Part shown: positions 19,671 to 29,017 of the stretch, piece by piece | Position numbering within the stretch: the stretch's first letter is position 1 | How the letters are laid out: every line of letters begins with the position of its first letter | Source: an uncultured Halomonas sp. | Lineage (GTDB): Bacteria; Pseudomonadota; Gammaproteobacteria; Pseudomonadales; Halomonadaceae | Assembly (NCBI RefSeq): GCF_947501415.1 | Contig: NZ_CANMVL010000007.1 | Span: 1-64,000 of the forward strand | Direction: 5' to 3' | Length of the DNA stretch: 64,000 nt | Program-made: the position numbers and the translations under genes | The notes under the pieces: generated by a model | What the model was told of the DNA's origin: nothing | Database searches by the model: none | The model's input: only the letters and a program-made list of their open reading frames with translations

Positions 19671-19694
19671 CCTCTAGGGGGCGGGTGCGGCGGA

Positions 19695-20069
19695 TCAGCC
19701 GTTGTCCGAGAAGATCTCCAGCGCCAGATCGTGGGAGCGGCCAAGCCATATGGCGCCCTGGGTATGATCGAACAGGTCGTCATCGCTGCCAAGGTGTACG
19801 AAGACATCCAGGTCACCGCGATTGAGGGCCAGCCAGGGTACCAGCTCACCGAACTGCTCCGGTGCGAAGGAGAGCTGGCAGCTCCCCACAGGGTGCGGCC
19901 CTACCGGCCGTTCATGAAAGCGGCCCACCTGAATATCGAAGCGCATGGCGCAGGCGCTGGCGAGGCGCCTGGCCTTGGCCAGGCCATCTGCATCCGAGTA
20001 GTAAAGATGCGCGTGGTAGTAGCGAATGACGCTTGTATCGATCAGGCCGTCGGCCGTCTGGTCAGACAT
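19695..20069 (-). CDS. DOPA 4,5-dioxygenase family protein
   Basis: This 124-residue protein matches the small DOPA 4,5-dioxygenase-like family: IRYYHAHLYYSD at the N-terminus, FHERPVGPHPVGSCQLSF in the middle, and VPWLALNRGDLDVFVHLG then DHTQGAIWLG. The His residues in these motifs are the expected iron ligands. Plant and fungal members open the catechol ring of DOPA. Bacterial members are common but their substrate is mostly unknown, so I name the family only. GGGGAG precedes the ATG. Confidence 0.85.
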   Translation of the reverse strand: MSDQTADGLIDTSVIRYYHAHLYYSDADGLAKARRLASACAMRFDIQVGRFHERPVGPHPVGSCQLSFAPEQFGELVPWLALNRGDLDVFVHLGSDDDLFDHTQGAIWLGRSHDLALEIFSDNG

Positions 20070-20145
20070 ATCACTCCCCTGTCGGGTGTCTCGTGGCGAT
20101 CTCGGTCAGTCTGGGTGCCATTGTGATCAGGTTCGCTGGCTGGGG

Positions 20146-21423
20146 TCAGCCGCTGCCGAACAGGGTGCCTGCGATGCGGAAACCGGCGATCCAGGTACCG
20201 GCGGCGGAGCCCAGGGTGGCGGTCAGAAACACCAGCAGGGTGCGTGACACCCGGTTGTGCCACCAGCCCTTGAGGTGGGTGACATCGTGGCGCAGCGTGG
20301 AGAAGTCGCGCACCTTGGGCTTGCGCAGGTAGAGCTCCACCCCGGCCGCGACGAAGCCGGCACCGATGGTGGGGTTGAGCGAGGTGAGCGGTGCGGCGAA
20401 GAAGGTGGCAATGACCGTGAACGGGTGGGCCAGGGCCACCAGGGTAGCCCCCGCCGAGAGCACCCCGTTGATCAGGAACCACTCCGCCACCAGCTGCCAG
20501 CCGAGGCCGGTATTGCGCGAGAAGCCGATGGCGAAGCCGGTAAGCACCAGGGCGGTGATGACCCAGGGCAGTGCCTTCCAGATCTTCGACGGCGGCGGCG
20601 TGGCCTCGAGTCGCTGGCGCTCCTCGGCCGGCTGTGGCGGCAACTCGTCGGCGAAGTGATCGGCCATGCCCTTCATATGGCCGGCACCGATTACCACCAG
20701 CACACTACGATAGCGCCCCGGCGGCGCCTCCTCGGCCAGGCGTAGCACCATGTAACGGTCACGTTCGCTGATCAGCGGGGTATAGAGGCTCTCGGACTCT
20801 GCTGCGAATTCGCTGAAGGTGGACTCCAGCACGTCGCCCTCCTTGAGGCGCTCGACCTCCTCGGGGGAGACCTCCTGGCGCGACAGCACGCTACCCAGCA
20901 GCCCCGAAAACAGCGAGAAGCGCTGCCACCAGGGGACGTTGTGATAAATGCGCTTGAGGGTCACGCCGACATCGCGGTCGATCAGCAGCAGCGGTAGTGC
21001 CGCCCGCTGCGACTCCTCCAGAGCGGCGCGCATCTCGGCCCCGGGCTCGATACCGGACTGCTCGGCAAGGCGCTGCTGGAACGCGCCCAGCGCCAGGCTG
21101 GCGGCCACCATGCCGGCCTTGCCCTGGCGAAAGACCTGGAACAGGTCCTGTTCCGCCAGGGCGTCGGGGTTGGTCATGCTGTGATGGCGGGAGTCACACA
21201 GCTCGATGGCCACGGCGTCGAACTCACCCGAGCGAATCAGTCGGCGCACGTCCTCGGCGCTCTCGGCGGAGACATGGGCGGTGCCGAGCAGGGTATAGCG
21301 GGTCTCGCCGATCTGCAGGACCCGCTGCGGGCCGCTGGTGGTATCGTCCGGGAGTGTCGGCATGGGGGCCTGGGTCTCGGTCATGGGGGCTCGGCTCGAA
21401 GAAGTGAGAGCTCGATTATCCAT
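20146..21423 (-). CDS. TraB/PrgY family membrane protein
   Basis: This 425-residue protein has the TraB/GumN-like signature: YTLLGTAHVSAESAEDV with AIELCDSRH, and later the GAGHMKGM motif. It ends in three or four membrane helices (from about residue 310). Enterococcal TraB/PrgY blocks pheromone signalling and the fold is related to Tiki metalloproteases; bacterial function outside that is unknown. I start at ATG 21423, which has GGGAG five bases upstream; ATG 21384 is an alternative without such a site. It lies downstream of trkH on the same strand. Confidence 0.8.
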   Translation of the reverse strand: MDNRALTSSSRAPMTETQAPMPTLPDDTTSGPQRVLQIGETRYTLLGTAHVSAESAEDVRRLIRSGEFDAVAIELCDSRHHSMTNPDALAEQDLFQVFRQGKAGMVAASLALGAFQQRLAEQSGIEPGAEMRAALEESQRAALPLLLIDRDVGVTLKRIYHNVPWWQRFSLFSGLLGSVLSRQEVSPEEVERLKEGDVLESTFSEFAAESESLYTPLISERDRYMVLRLAEEAPPGRYRSVLVVIGAGHMKGMADHFADELPPQPAEERQRLEATPPPSKIWKALPWVITALVLTGFAIGFSRNTGLGWQLVAEWFLINGVLSAGATLVALAHPFTVIATFFAAPLTSLNPTIGAGFVAAGVELYLRKPKVRDFSTLRHDVTHLKGWWHNRVSRTLLVFLTATLGSAAGTWIAGFRIAGTLFGSG

Positions 21424-21460
21424 GAACGCTCCCGCCGGGCCAAACCTCCTGCATATCGGC

Positions 21461-21541
21461 TCGGGGCGATCGCGGATGGCAGCGCCGCTCAAGGCGGTTC
21501 TGGCGACGGGCTGTCACCCTGTTGCTGACTGCGATAGCCCT
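21461..21541. repeat. Internally deleted copy of the intergenic repeat element
   Basis: The left part (21466-21515) matches the outer arm of the full element at 48365-48537 read on its minus strand (GATGGCAG..CCGCTCAAGGC..GTTC.GGCGAC). The right end CTGCGATAGCCCT at 21529-21541 is identical to its 13-base terminus. The structured core is missing. It sits between the TraB gene and trkH. Confidence 0.65.
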
Positions 21542-21555
21542 GCGCCCCGGCTCGG

Positions 21556-23004
21556 CTAGCGGCGCCAGAAGGCGGGTGTGAACAGCACCAGCACGGTGAA
21601 GATCTCCAGGCGGCCCAGCAGCATGGCCAGCACCAGAATCCATTTGGCCAGATCGGGCAGATCGCCGTAATGGGCCGAGGCCTCGCCCAGGGCCGGCCCC
21701 AGGTTATTGAGCGCCGACCCCACCGTGGACCAGGCGGTCACCTGATCGACCCCGGTGGCCATCACCCCCACCAGCATCAGGAAGAACAGCATCACGTAGA
21801 CGGAGAAGAACCCCCATACCGCCTGGGCGATGCCGTCGGGCACGCTCACCCTGCCGATCTTGACCGTGATCACCGCACTCGGGTGGATCAGGCGCATTAC
21901 CTCGCGCATGCCTTGCTTGAGGATCAGGATGATGCGGATCACCTTCATGCCGCCTCCGGTTGAGCCCGAACAGCCCCCCACGAAGGCGGCCATGAACAGC
22001 AGGAAGGGCAGGGCGCCGGGCCACAACGAGAAGTCGGTGACGGCGAAGCCCGTGGTGGTGGCCACCGAGACCACCTGAAACAGGGCGTGGCGAAGACCGA
22101 GTTCGGTCCCGTAGGTGTCGGTCAGCCAAAGCGAGACGGTGGTGATGGTAGTCAGGCCGGCAAGGAAAAGCAGCAGGAAGCGTGCCTCGGGGTCATCGAA
22201 GTAGTGCAGCAGACTGCGCTCCCGCCAGGCGATGAAGTGCAGGCTGAAGCTGACCGCTGATACCAGCAGGAAGAACACGCAGATCAGCTCGATGGCGGCG
22301 CTGTCAAAGTAGCCGATGCTGGCGTCGTGAGTGGAGAAGCCGCCGATGGCAACGGTGGAGAAGCTGTGTCCCAGGGCGTCGAACCAGTCCATGCCGGCGG
22401 CCATGTAGGCGAGCATGCAGGCGATGGTCAGCGAGGCGTAGATGTACCACAGGGCCTTGGCGGTCTCGGTGATGCGCGGGGTCAGCTTGGAGTCCTTGAG
22501 CGGACCCGGGATCTCGGTGCGGTAGAGGGCCATGCCACCGACCCCCAGGGTCGGCAGGATCGCCACCGCCAGCACCACGATCCCCATGCCGCCCAGCCAC
22601 TGCAGCTGCTGGCGATAGTAGAGGATCGACTCGGGCAAGTGGTCGATGCCGGTGATCACGGTGGCGCCGGTGGTGGTCAGCCCCGAGAAGGATTCGAACA
22701 CCGCATCGGTCAGCGAGAGCGCCGACTCGCCGGTGAGCATCAGCGGCAGCGAGCCGAACAGCGCGAGCACGCTCCAGAACAGCGCCGCGATCAGGAAGCC
22801 ATCGCGGGTGCGCAGCTCCTTGAGGGCGCGGCGGTTGGGCAGGAACATCAGGGCGCCGGTCGCCACGGTGATGCCGATGGCCACGGCGAAGGCATCCCAC
22901 TGGCCGTCGGCGAACAGCAGCGAGACCAGGATAGGCGGCATCATGGTCAGGCTGAAGAGCATCAGCAGCAGCCCCAGGATACGCAGCGTCATGCGCAGGC
23001 TCAT
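21556..23004 (-). CDS. trkH: Trk potassium uptake system, TrkH channel subunit
   Basis: TrkH forms the potassium channel in the inner membrane and is gated by the TrkA ring. The 482-residue protein contains the four pore loops: SGLTTTGATVITG, STVAIGGFSTHD, VSVATTTGFAV and GGCSGSTGGGMKVIR. Ten or so membrane helices are evident. The start MSLRMTLRILG is typical. It follows trkA with a 28-base gap on the same strand. In salt-loving bacteria such as Halomonas this system is the main response to osmotic upshift. Confidence 0.95.
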   Translation of the reverse strand: MSLRMTLRILGLLLMLFSLTMMPPILVSLLFADGQWDAFAVAIGITVATGALMFLPNRRALKELRTRDGFLIAALFWSVLALFGSLPLMLTGESALSLTDAVFESFSGLTTTGATVITGIDHLPESILYYRQQLQWLGGMGIVVLAVAILPTLGVGGMALYRTEIPGPLKDSKLTPRITETAKALWYIYASLTIACMLAYMAAGMDWFDALGHSFSTVAIGGFSTHDASIGYFDSAAIELICVFFLLVSAVSFSLHFIAWRERSLLHYFDDPEARFLLLFLAGLTTITTVSLWLTDTYGTELGLRHALFQVVSVATTTGFAVTDFSLWPGALPFLLFMAAFVGGCSGSTGGGMKVIRIILILKQGMREVMRLIHPSAVITVKIGRVSVPDGIAQAVWGFFSVYVMLFFLMLVGVMATGVDQVTAWSTVGSALNNLGPALGEASAHYGDLPDLAKWILVLAMLLGRLEIFTVLVLFTPAFWRR

Positions 23005-23032
23005 CGGACGGCTCTCCTTGCGTCGTGGGCTA

Positions 23033-24406
23033 TCAGAAGAAGGTCAGCCCGACCTGAAACAGTCGCTCCACATCGCGGATGCGGCGCTTGTCGATCACGA
23101 ACAGGATGACATGGTCGCCGGACTCCACCACCACATCATCATGGGCAATCATCACCTCCTTGCCACGCACGATGGCACCGATGGTGGAGCCCCGCGGAAG
23201 ATCGATCTCGCCGATGGAGCGCCCCACCACCCGGGATGACTGGATATCGCCATGGGCGATGGCCTCGATGGCCTCGGCGGCGCCGCGGCGCAGCGAGTGG
23301 ACGTTGACGATATCACCACGGCGTACATGGGTCAGCAGGCTGCCGATGGTGGCCTGCTGGGGCGAGATGGCGATGTCGATCTCGCCGCCCTGGACCAGGT
23401 CGACATAGGCGGCATTGTTGATCAGCGTCAGCACCTTCTTGGCCCCCATGCGCTTGGCCAGCATCGACGACATGATGTTGACCTCGTCGTCGTTGGTCAG
23501 GGCGCAGAAGATGTCGCACTCCTCGATATTTTCCTCCTCGAGCAGGCGCTTGCTGGTGGCGCTGCCGTGCAGGACAACGGTGCGGTCGAGGCGTTCGGAG
23601 AGTACCGTGCAGCGCTTCAGACTGTGTTCGATGATCTTCACCTGGTGGCTGTGCTCCAGGTGCTCGGCGAGGCGTTCGCCGATATTGCCGCCGCCGGCGA
23701 TCATGATGCGCCGGAAGTCGCGGTCGAGGCGGCGCAGCTCGCTCATCACCGCGCGAATATCGCGCCGGGCGGCGATGAAGAAGACCTCGTCATCGGCCTC
23801 GATGACGGTATCGCCCCGCGGGATGATCGGACGGTTGCGCCGGTAGATGGCGGCCACCCGGGTGTCCACGCTGGGCATATGGCGGCGCAGGAAGGCCAGG
23901 TCCTGACCCACCAGGGGGCCGCCGTAGACCGCCTTGACCGCCACCAGCTGCACCAGGCCACCGGCGAACTCCAGTACCTGCAGGGCGCCGGGGTGTTCGA
24001 TCAGGCGGCGGATATGGTCGGTGACCACCTGCTCGGGGCTGATCAGCACATCGATGGGCACCGCCTCGTGGGCAAACAGCCCGCGACGAGTGAGATAGGC
24101 CGTGGCTCGCACCCGGGCGATCTTGGTCGGGGTGCGAAAGAGGGTGTGCGCCACCTGGCAGGCGATCATGTTGACCTCGTCCTGGCTGGTCACCGCGATC
24201 AGCATGTCGGCGTCTTCGCAGCCGGCCTGACGCAACACCATGGGGTAGGAGCCGGGTCCCACCACGGTGCGAATGTCGAGCCTGGTATGCAGTTCGCGCA
24301 GCTTGTCGCCGTCGGTGTCGACGACGGTGATGTCGTTCTCCTCGCGGGCCAGGTGTTCGGCCAGGGTACCGCCGACCTGGCCGGCGCCGAGAATGATGAT
24401 CTTCAT
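23033..24406 (-). CDS. trkA: Trk potassium uptake system, NAD-binding subunit TrkA
   Basis: TrkA is the cytoplasmic NAD/ATP-binding gating protein of TrkH. The 457-residue protein is a tandem of two RCK units: [19 protein letters not shown] at the N-terminus and [16 protein letters not shown] near residue 232. Each is followed by a TrkA_C domain (segments near 145-220 and 370-455). The ATG at 24406 is fixed by the conserved MKIIILGAG start; 18 upstream codons in frame are spurious. It is the first gene of trkA-trkH. Confidence 0.96.
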   Translation of the reverse strand: MKIIILGAGQVGGTLAEHLAREENDITVVDTDGDKLRELHTRLDIRTVVGPGSYPMVLRQAGCEDADMLIAVTSQDEVNMIACQVAHTLFRTPTKIARVRATAYLTRRGLFAHEAVPIDVLISPEQVVTDHIRRLIEHPGALQVLEFAGGLVQLVAVKAVYGGPLVGQDLAFLRRHMPSVDTRVAAIYRRNRPIIPRGDTVIEADDEVFFIAARRDIRAVMSELRRLDRDFRRIMIAGGGNIGERLAEHLEHSHQVKIIEHSLKRCTVLSERLDRTVVLHGSATSKRLLEEENIEECDIFCALTNDDEVNIMSSMLAKRMGAKKVLTLINNAAYVDLVQGGEIDIAISPQQATIGSLLTHVRRGDIVNVHSLRRGAAEAIEAIAHGDIQSSRVVGRSIGEIDLPRGSTIGAIVRGKEVMIAHDDVVVESGDHVILFVIDKRRIRDVERLFQVGLTFF

Positions 24407-24508
24407 CGCGTGAGGGTTCCGCTGGGTCGAGGGGCGGCGACAGCTGGTGCGCCGCAGCACGTGGCAGCTAGCCTAAACCAGCCGCCACGGGAAGGACAGG
24501 GGCCGGGA

Positions 24509-24718
24509 TCAGTCCAGGGTGAAGCCGACCTTGATGGTGACCTGCCAGTGCTGCACCCGGCCATGCTCGATATGGCCGCGAGTATCGATGACCTCGAACC
24601 AGCGCATGCCGTGCAGGCTCTCGCTGGCCTTGCCGATGGCGCTTTCGATGGCCTGCTGAATGCCCTCCTCCGAGGAGCCGGTCAGCTCGACATGCTTGTA
24701 GATATGGTTGCTGCTCAT
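24509..24718 (-). CDS. Dodecin family flavin-binding protein
   Basis: Dodecins are 12-subunit shells that bind and buffer flavins. The 69-residue protein fits the family length and pattern: [40 protein letters not shown] with the flavin-stacking Trp, and [20 protein letters not shown] precedes the ATG. It sits between rsmB and trkA on the same strand, an insertion into a gene order that is otherwise contiguous in many gammaproteobacteria. Confidence 0.88.
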   Translation of the reverse strand: MSSNHIYKHVELTGSSEEGIQQAIESAIGKASESLHGMRWFEVIDTRGHIEHGRVQHWQVTIKVGFTLD

Positions 24719-24782
24719 GATTCCTCCTGCACGTGTCGATTGGTGATGCATGCGTGAGGCGGGCCCTTCTGTGAGCCTGACC

Positions 24783-26144
24783 CTAGCGTTTCCTTAGTCT
24801 GGCATAGAAGAAGCCATCGTGACTGTCGGCTTCCGGCAGCAGTTGCTGCCCGGCACCGGCGGGGCGGCCCCAGGCGATGTCGCGCGGAGTAGTAGCCTCG
24901 GCATCCGGGGTGCGCGCAAGGAAGGCGGCGACCTGCTCGCTGTTCTCCTCGGGCAGTACCGAACAGGTGGCATAAAGCAGGGTGCCACCGGGGCGCAGCA
25001 GGGGCCAGAGGTTGTCGAGCAGGCGGGCCTGGAGCTCGGCCAGTGCCTTGATATCCGAGGCGCGGCGCAGGCGCTTGATATCCGGATGACGCCGGATCAC
25101 CCCGCTGCCCGAGCAGGGGGCGTCGAGCAGGATCGCCTCAAAGGGGGTGCCGTCCCACCAGTCGCGAGCGGTGGCATCACCGTGAGCCAGGCGGGCCTTC
25201 AGGCCGAGGCGCTGCAGGGCATCCTCGACCCGGGCCAGACGCTCGGCGTCGCTGTCCACGGCGTGCATGTCGATATCGAAGACCTCCAGCAGATGGCTGG
25301 TCTTGCCTCCCGGGGCGCAGCAGGCATCCAGCACCCGGGCGCCGGGCCGGGGGGCCAGGGTCGGTCCGAGCAGCACCGTGGCCAGCTGGGCGGCCTCATC
25401 CTGAACGCTGACGTGACCCGCGTCGAAGCCGGGTAGCTCGAAGACGTCGCAGGGAGTCTCCAGAGTGATGCCATCCGGCGCATGGGCGCACAGCCGCCCC
25501 TCTAGGCCCGCCGCGTCAAGACGCTCGAGATAGGCCTCGCGGTCGCCATGGCGGCGATTGACGCGCAGCGTCATGGGGCCGGGAACATTGTTGGCCTCGG
25601 CCACGGCGCGCCAGTCATCCGGCCAGGCCTGACGCAGGGACTTGAGCAGCCACTTGGGGTGCAGCAGCGCCACCGCAGGGTCGCGGTCCACGTCGGCCTG
25701 CAGGGCGGCGGATTCACGCTGCAGGCGGCGCAGGCAGCCGTTCAGCACCCGGGTGGCCCACTCCTTGCCGATCAGCCGAGCGGCGCCGGCGGTCTCACCG
25801 ACGGCGGCGTGAGCGGGGATGCGCAGGTAGAGCAGCTGGTAGACGCCCACCAGCAGTAGCGCCTGAACATCGGCATCGCGCACCTTGAAGGGCTTGTTTA
25901 GCAGTTTTCCGGAGAGTGCCTCGAGGCGCGGCAGGGTGCGACAGACGCCGAAGCACAACGCCTTGAACAGGGCGCGGTCGCGGGCTACCACCTGATGGTC
26001 ATCGAGGCCGGCAAGCGACCCCTTGCCGGTGATCACCGGTACAAGGGCGCGAGCGGCGGCGGCGCGGACCGCCAGGCCGCCGTCATTCTCCAGCCCACGT
26101 GAGGCGGTGCGGCGCGACTTGCCGTTGGAGGGGGGCTGACTCAT
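24783..26144 (-). CDS. rsmB: 16S rRNA (cytosine(967)-C(5))-methyltransferase
   Basis: RsmB methylates C967 of 16S rRNA with S-adenosylmethionine. The 453-residue protein has an N-terminal NusB-like RNA-binding domain (about 20-160) and a Rossmann methyltransferase with [17 protein letters not shown]. The two family cysteines are C344 in DAPCSGSG and C394 in [10 protein letters not shown]. The start codon overlaps the fmt stop by four bases, so translation is coupled. Confidence 0.96.
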   Translation of the reverse strand: MSQPPSNGKSRRTASRGLENDGGLAVRAAAARALVPVITGKGSLAGLDDHQVVARDRALFKALCFGVCRTLPRLEALSGKLLNKPFKVRDADVQALLLVGVYQLLYLRIPAHAAVGETAGAARLIGKEWATRVLNGCLRRLQRESAALQADVDRDPAVALLHPKWLLKSLRQAWPDDWRAVAEANNVPGPMTLRVNRRHGDREAYLERLDAAGLEGRLCAHAPDGITLETPCDVFELPGFDAGHVSVQDEAAQLATVLLGPTLAPRPGARVLDACCAPGGKTSHLLEVFDIDMHAVDSDAERLARVEDALQRLGLKARLAHGDATARDWWDGTPFEAILLDAPCSGSGVIRRHPDIKRLRRASDIKALAELQARLLDNLWPLLRPGGTLLYATCSVLPEENSEQVAAFLARTPDAEATTPRDIAWGRPAGAGQQLLPEADSHDGFFYARLRKR

Positions 26145-27130
26145 GAGGAGGTCTCCTCGTGATGGTGGCCGAGGCGCAGGCCAGCAGGGAAACGATCGGC
26201 TCGGGCGTGGAGCAGGTCCTTGACCGGCAAAGCCTTGCCACCGGGTAGCTGGGCGCGGCTGACTCGCAGCACCTCATTGCCCTCGGGGCCACAGGCGATG
26301 CGCAGCGCGTCGCCGTCATGCTCGAGCAGGGTGCCGGGCGCGACGGGAGGCTCGTCAGCGGTGAGATCGCTCGCCTCGGCCATCAACAGGCGCAGGCGGT
26401 CGCCGTCGAAGGCGCACCAGGCCACCGGCCAGGGGTTGAAGGCGCGCACGCGAGCGGCCAGTGCCGCGGCAGGCTCGTGAAAGTCCAGCTCGGCCTCGGC
26501 CTTGGAGAGCTTGGCCGCATAGGTCACGCCGGCCTCGGGCTGCGGGGTGGCCGTGAGCCCCTCCTCGGCGAGGGCATCCAGCGCCTCGACGATCGCTTCA
26601 CCACCGAGTGTCGCCAGGCTGTCATGAAGCTCGCCGCTGGTGGTCGTGGCGGTGATGGGGGTGCGTCGCACCAGCAGCATGTCGCCGGTATCGAGCCCGA
26701 CATCCATCTGCATGATGGTGACACCGCTCTCGGCGTCGCCGGCCTCGATGGCGCGCTGGATGGGTGCCGCACCACGCCAGCGCGGCAGCAGCGAGGCGTG
26801 GATATTGAGACAGCCGAGCCGCGGCGTGTCGAGCACCGCTTTCGGCAGAATCAGGCCATAGGCCACCACTACCATGATATCGGCATCAATGGCGGCCAGT
26901 TCGGCCTGAGCCTCGGCGTGCTTGAGGCTCTCGGGCTGGTAGACCGGCAGTTCGTGTTCCAGGGCGAGCCGCTTGACGGGGCTCGGCGTCAGCCTGCGGC
27001 CGCGTCCGGCGGGGCGGTCGGGTTGGGTATAGACGGCGACGATGCGGTGGCGGCTGGCCAGCAGCGCCGCGAGGCTCTCGGCGGCGAAATCGGGGGTGCC
27101 GGCGAAGATGATATTGAGGGGTCGGGACAT
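26141..27130 (-). CDS. fmt: Methionyl-tRNA formyltransferase
   Basis: Fmt formylates the initiator Met-tRNA. The 329-residue protein has the formyl-transferase signature LGCLNIHASLLPRWRGAAPIQ, with the Asn-His-Asp catalytic set around it and in the QMDVGLDTGDML segment. The C-terminal oligonucleotide-binding domain starts near residue 205. I chose ATG 27130 (MSRPLNIIFAGTPDFA), the family start. It lies between def and rsmB on the same strand, the usual order. Confidence 0.96.
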   Translation of the reverse strand: MSRPLNIIFAGTPDFAAESLAALLASRHRIVAVYTQPDRPAGRGRRLTPSPVKRLALEHELPVYQPESLKHAEAQAELAAIDADIMVVVAYGLILPKAVLDTPRLGCLNIHASLLPRWRGAAPIQRAIEAGDAESGVTIMQMDVGLDTGDMLLVRRTPITATTTSGELHDSLATLGGEAIVEALDALAEEGLTATPQPEAGVTYAAKLSKAEAELDFHEPAAALAARVRAFNPWPVAWCAFDGDRLRLLMAEASDLTADEPPVAPGTLLEHDGDALRIACGPEGNEVLRVSRAQLPGGKALPVKDLLHARADRFPAGLRLGHHHEETSS

Positions 27131-27186
27131 TGGGACAGCCTGGCCGTAAGTGGATACCTGCATGATAACGGAGCTTGCCGTAAACG

Positions 27187-27219
27187 ACGAAGGCCGACGC
27201 GTTCGGCGTCGGCCTTCGT
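27187..27219 (-). terminator. Hairpin between def and fmt
   Basis: A perfect 14-base-pair stem (ACGAAGGCCGACGC with GCGTCGGCCTTCGT) with a five-base loop lies 18 bases past the def stop and about 55 bases before fmt. On the minus strand it is followed by CGTTTA rather than a full T-run. It may attenuate read-through from def into fmt, or protect the def mRNA end. Confidence 0.55.
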
Positions 27220-27237
27220 GAAGCTGGCGGAGGGGGC

Positions 27238-27750
27238 TCAGGCGTCCTGCATCAACTTCTGGCGCTTCTGCATCTTCTTGATCACCCGGTCGCGCTTGAG
27301 CGGCGAGAGGTAGTCGACGAACAGCACACCTTCGAGGTGATCCTGCTCGTGCTGGATACAGTGCGCAAGCAGGCCGTCGGCTTCCAGCTCATAGGGCTGG
27401 CCGTCGCGATCGAGTGCCTTGAGGTGAACACGCAGGGCGCGGGGCACATCGGCGTAATACTCGGGGATCGACAGACACCCCTCCTGCATCGGCTCGCGCT
27501 CTTCGCCGATGGGCGTGACCTCGGGGTTGATCAGCACCAGGGGGCTCGAGCGATCGTCGCTGACGTCCATGACGATAACGCGGCGGTGCACGTCCACCTG
27601 GGTGGCGGCCAGGCCGATGCCCCGGGCGTCGTACATGGTCTCCAGCATATCGTCGACCAGCTGGCGCACCTCGTCGTCGACCTCTTCCACCGGCGCCGCC
27701 TTGGTGCGCAGGCGCTCGTCGGGATATTCGAGGATAGGTAATTTGGCCAT
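27238..27750 (-). CDS. def: Peptide deformylase
   Basis: Def removes the formyl group from nascent proteins using a metal ion, normally iron. The 170-residue protein has the three class I motifs: GIGLAATQ (44-51), EGCLS with metal ligand C92, and HEQDH with H134, E135 and H138. It is divergent from the LysM gene, and heads def-fmt-rsmB. Confidence 0.97.
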   Translation of the reverse strand: MAKLPILEYPDERLRTKAAPVEEVDDEVRQLVDDMLETMYDARGIGLAATQVDVHRRVIVMDVSDDRSSPLVLINPEVTPIGEEREPMQEGCLSIPEYYADVPRALRVHLKALDRDGQPYELEADGLLAHCIQHEQDHLEGVLFVDYLSPLKRDRVIKKMQKRQKLMQDA

Positions 27751-27916
27751 GGCGTTGGTTTCACCGTTATGCTGTCATTTACACAATGACACTAATTCCA
27801 GGTGTGATGCGTACGTCGGCGGCAGGGCCGGAGTCGCAGCACGTCGATATCATCAGACTATACCACGCCGGTAGCGTTCCATGGCATCGGTCGGTGGCAC
27901 GCGGGGGAGAGCAGGG

Positions 27917-29008
27917 ATGAGGCAAATGGTTGACGGCAAGATGCGACGCGCGTGGTTGGGCCTGGCGGCGGGGCTTGGCCTGGCCGTGGCCGCCGGTGTT
28001 CAGGCCCAGGGGTTGAGCTGGGAGGATGGCCTGCGCGGTGATGCCCCGGACCGCTATACCGTGGTGCGGGGTGACACCCTGTGGGATATATCGGGACGCT
28101 TCCTGCGCCACCCCTGGCAATGGCCCGAGGTGTGGCAGGTCAACCCCCAGATTCGTAATCCGCACCTGATTTACCCCGGGGACGTGGTCTACCTCTATGA
28201 CTGCGATGGTCGCCCCTGCATCGGGCTCGAACGCGGCCAGGGTCAGGTGCGGCTTTCTCCGGAGATGCGCACCATCCCGCATCGCGAAGCCATTGCCCCG
28301 ATCCCTCTGGAGGATATTCGACACTTCCTGCGTGAACACCGCATCGTCGATGACCCCGAGGCCCTCGAGGAGCTGGCCTATGTGGTAGGGGGTGATGACC
28401 GCCGATTGATGAGTGGCGTGGGGGATCGGCTCTATGCGCGGGGCGAGGTGCCTGCCATCGGTCGTGTAGGATTCTATCGCGTGGGGGAGCGCTTCCTGGA
28501 CCCGGCCAGCGGTGAGCTGCTGGGCCTCGAGCTAGAGGGGGTCGGCCAGGCACGCCGCGAGCGTCAGGAGGCCGAGATGGCGGTGCTGGAGGTGACCTCG
28601 TCGCAGCAGGAGGTGCGCAACGGCGATATCGTGCTGCCCCTGGAGGATCGTGGTCTGGTGACCGAGTTTGTTCCCCGCGCGCCCGAGCGCGAGGTGGAAG
28701 GCACCATCCTGGCGGTGCCGGGTGGCGTGCAGTTCATCGGTCGCCTGCAGGTTGTGGCGCTGGATCGTGGCCGCCGTGACGGGCTCGAGCCCGGCCATGT
28801 GCTGAGAGTCGAGCAGCGTGGCGAACTGGTCAGCGACCCGCGTACCGGCGAGCAGCTGCGCCTGCCGGGGGAGGATGCCGGGCTGGTGATGGTCTTCAAG
28901 GCCTACCAGAAGATGAGCTACGGCCTGGTCATGGAAGCCAGTCGAACGCTGGCCGTGGGGGATCGCGTCCACAATCCGCGGCGGGCGGTCAGCGCCGCCC
29001 TGCGCTGA
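27917..29008 (+). CDS. Secreted LysM domain protein
   Basis: This 363-residue protein has an N-terminal signal peptide (hydrophobic stretch 11-28, likely cut after VQAQ). A single LysM domain follows (YTVVRGDTLWDISGRF through LIYPGDVVYL), which binds peptidoglycan. The remaining 260 residues form a conserved domain seen in proteins encoded upstream of dprA in many gammaproteobacteria. The ATG at 27917 has GGGAG close upstream; other in-frame starts upstream lack one. It is divergent from def and runs into dprA after nine bases. Confidence 0.85.
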   Translation: MRQMVDGKMRRAWLGLAAGLGLAVAAGVQAQGLSWEDGLRGDAPDRYTVVRGDTLWDISGRFLRHPWQWPEVWQVNPQIRNPHLIYPGDVVYLYDCDGRPCIGLERGQGQVRLSPEMRTIPHREAIAPIPLEDIRHFLREHRIVDDPEALEELAYVVGGDDRRLMSGVGDRLYARGEVPAIGRVGFYRVGERFLDPASGELLGLELEGVGQARRERQEAEMAVLEVTSSQQEVRNGDIVLPLEDRGLVTEFVPRAPEREVEGTILAVPGGVQFIGRLQVVALDRGRRDGLEPGHVLRVEQRGELVSDPRTGEQLRLPGEDAGLVMVFKAYQKMSYGLVMEASRTLAVGDRVHNPRRAVSAALR

Positions 29009-29017
29009 GGCCTGGCA

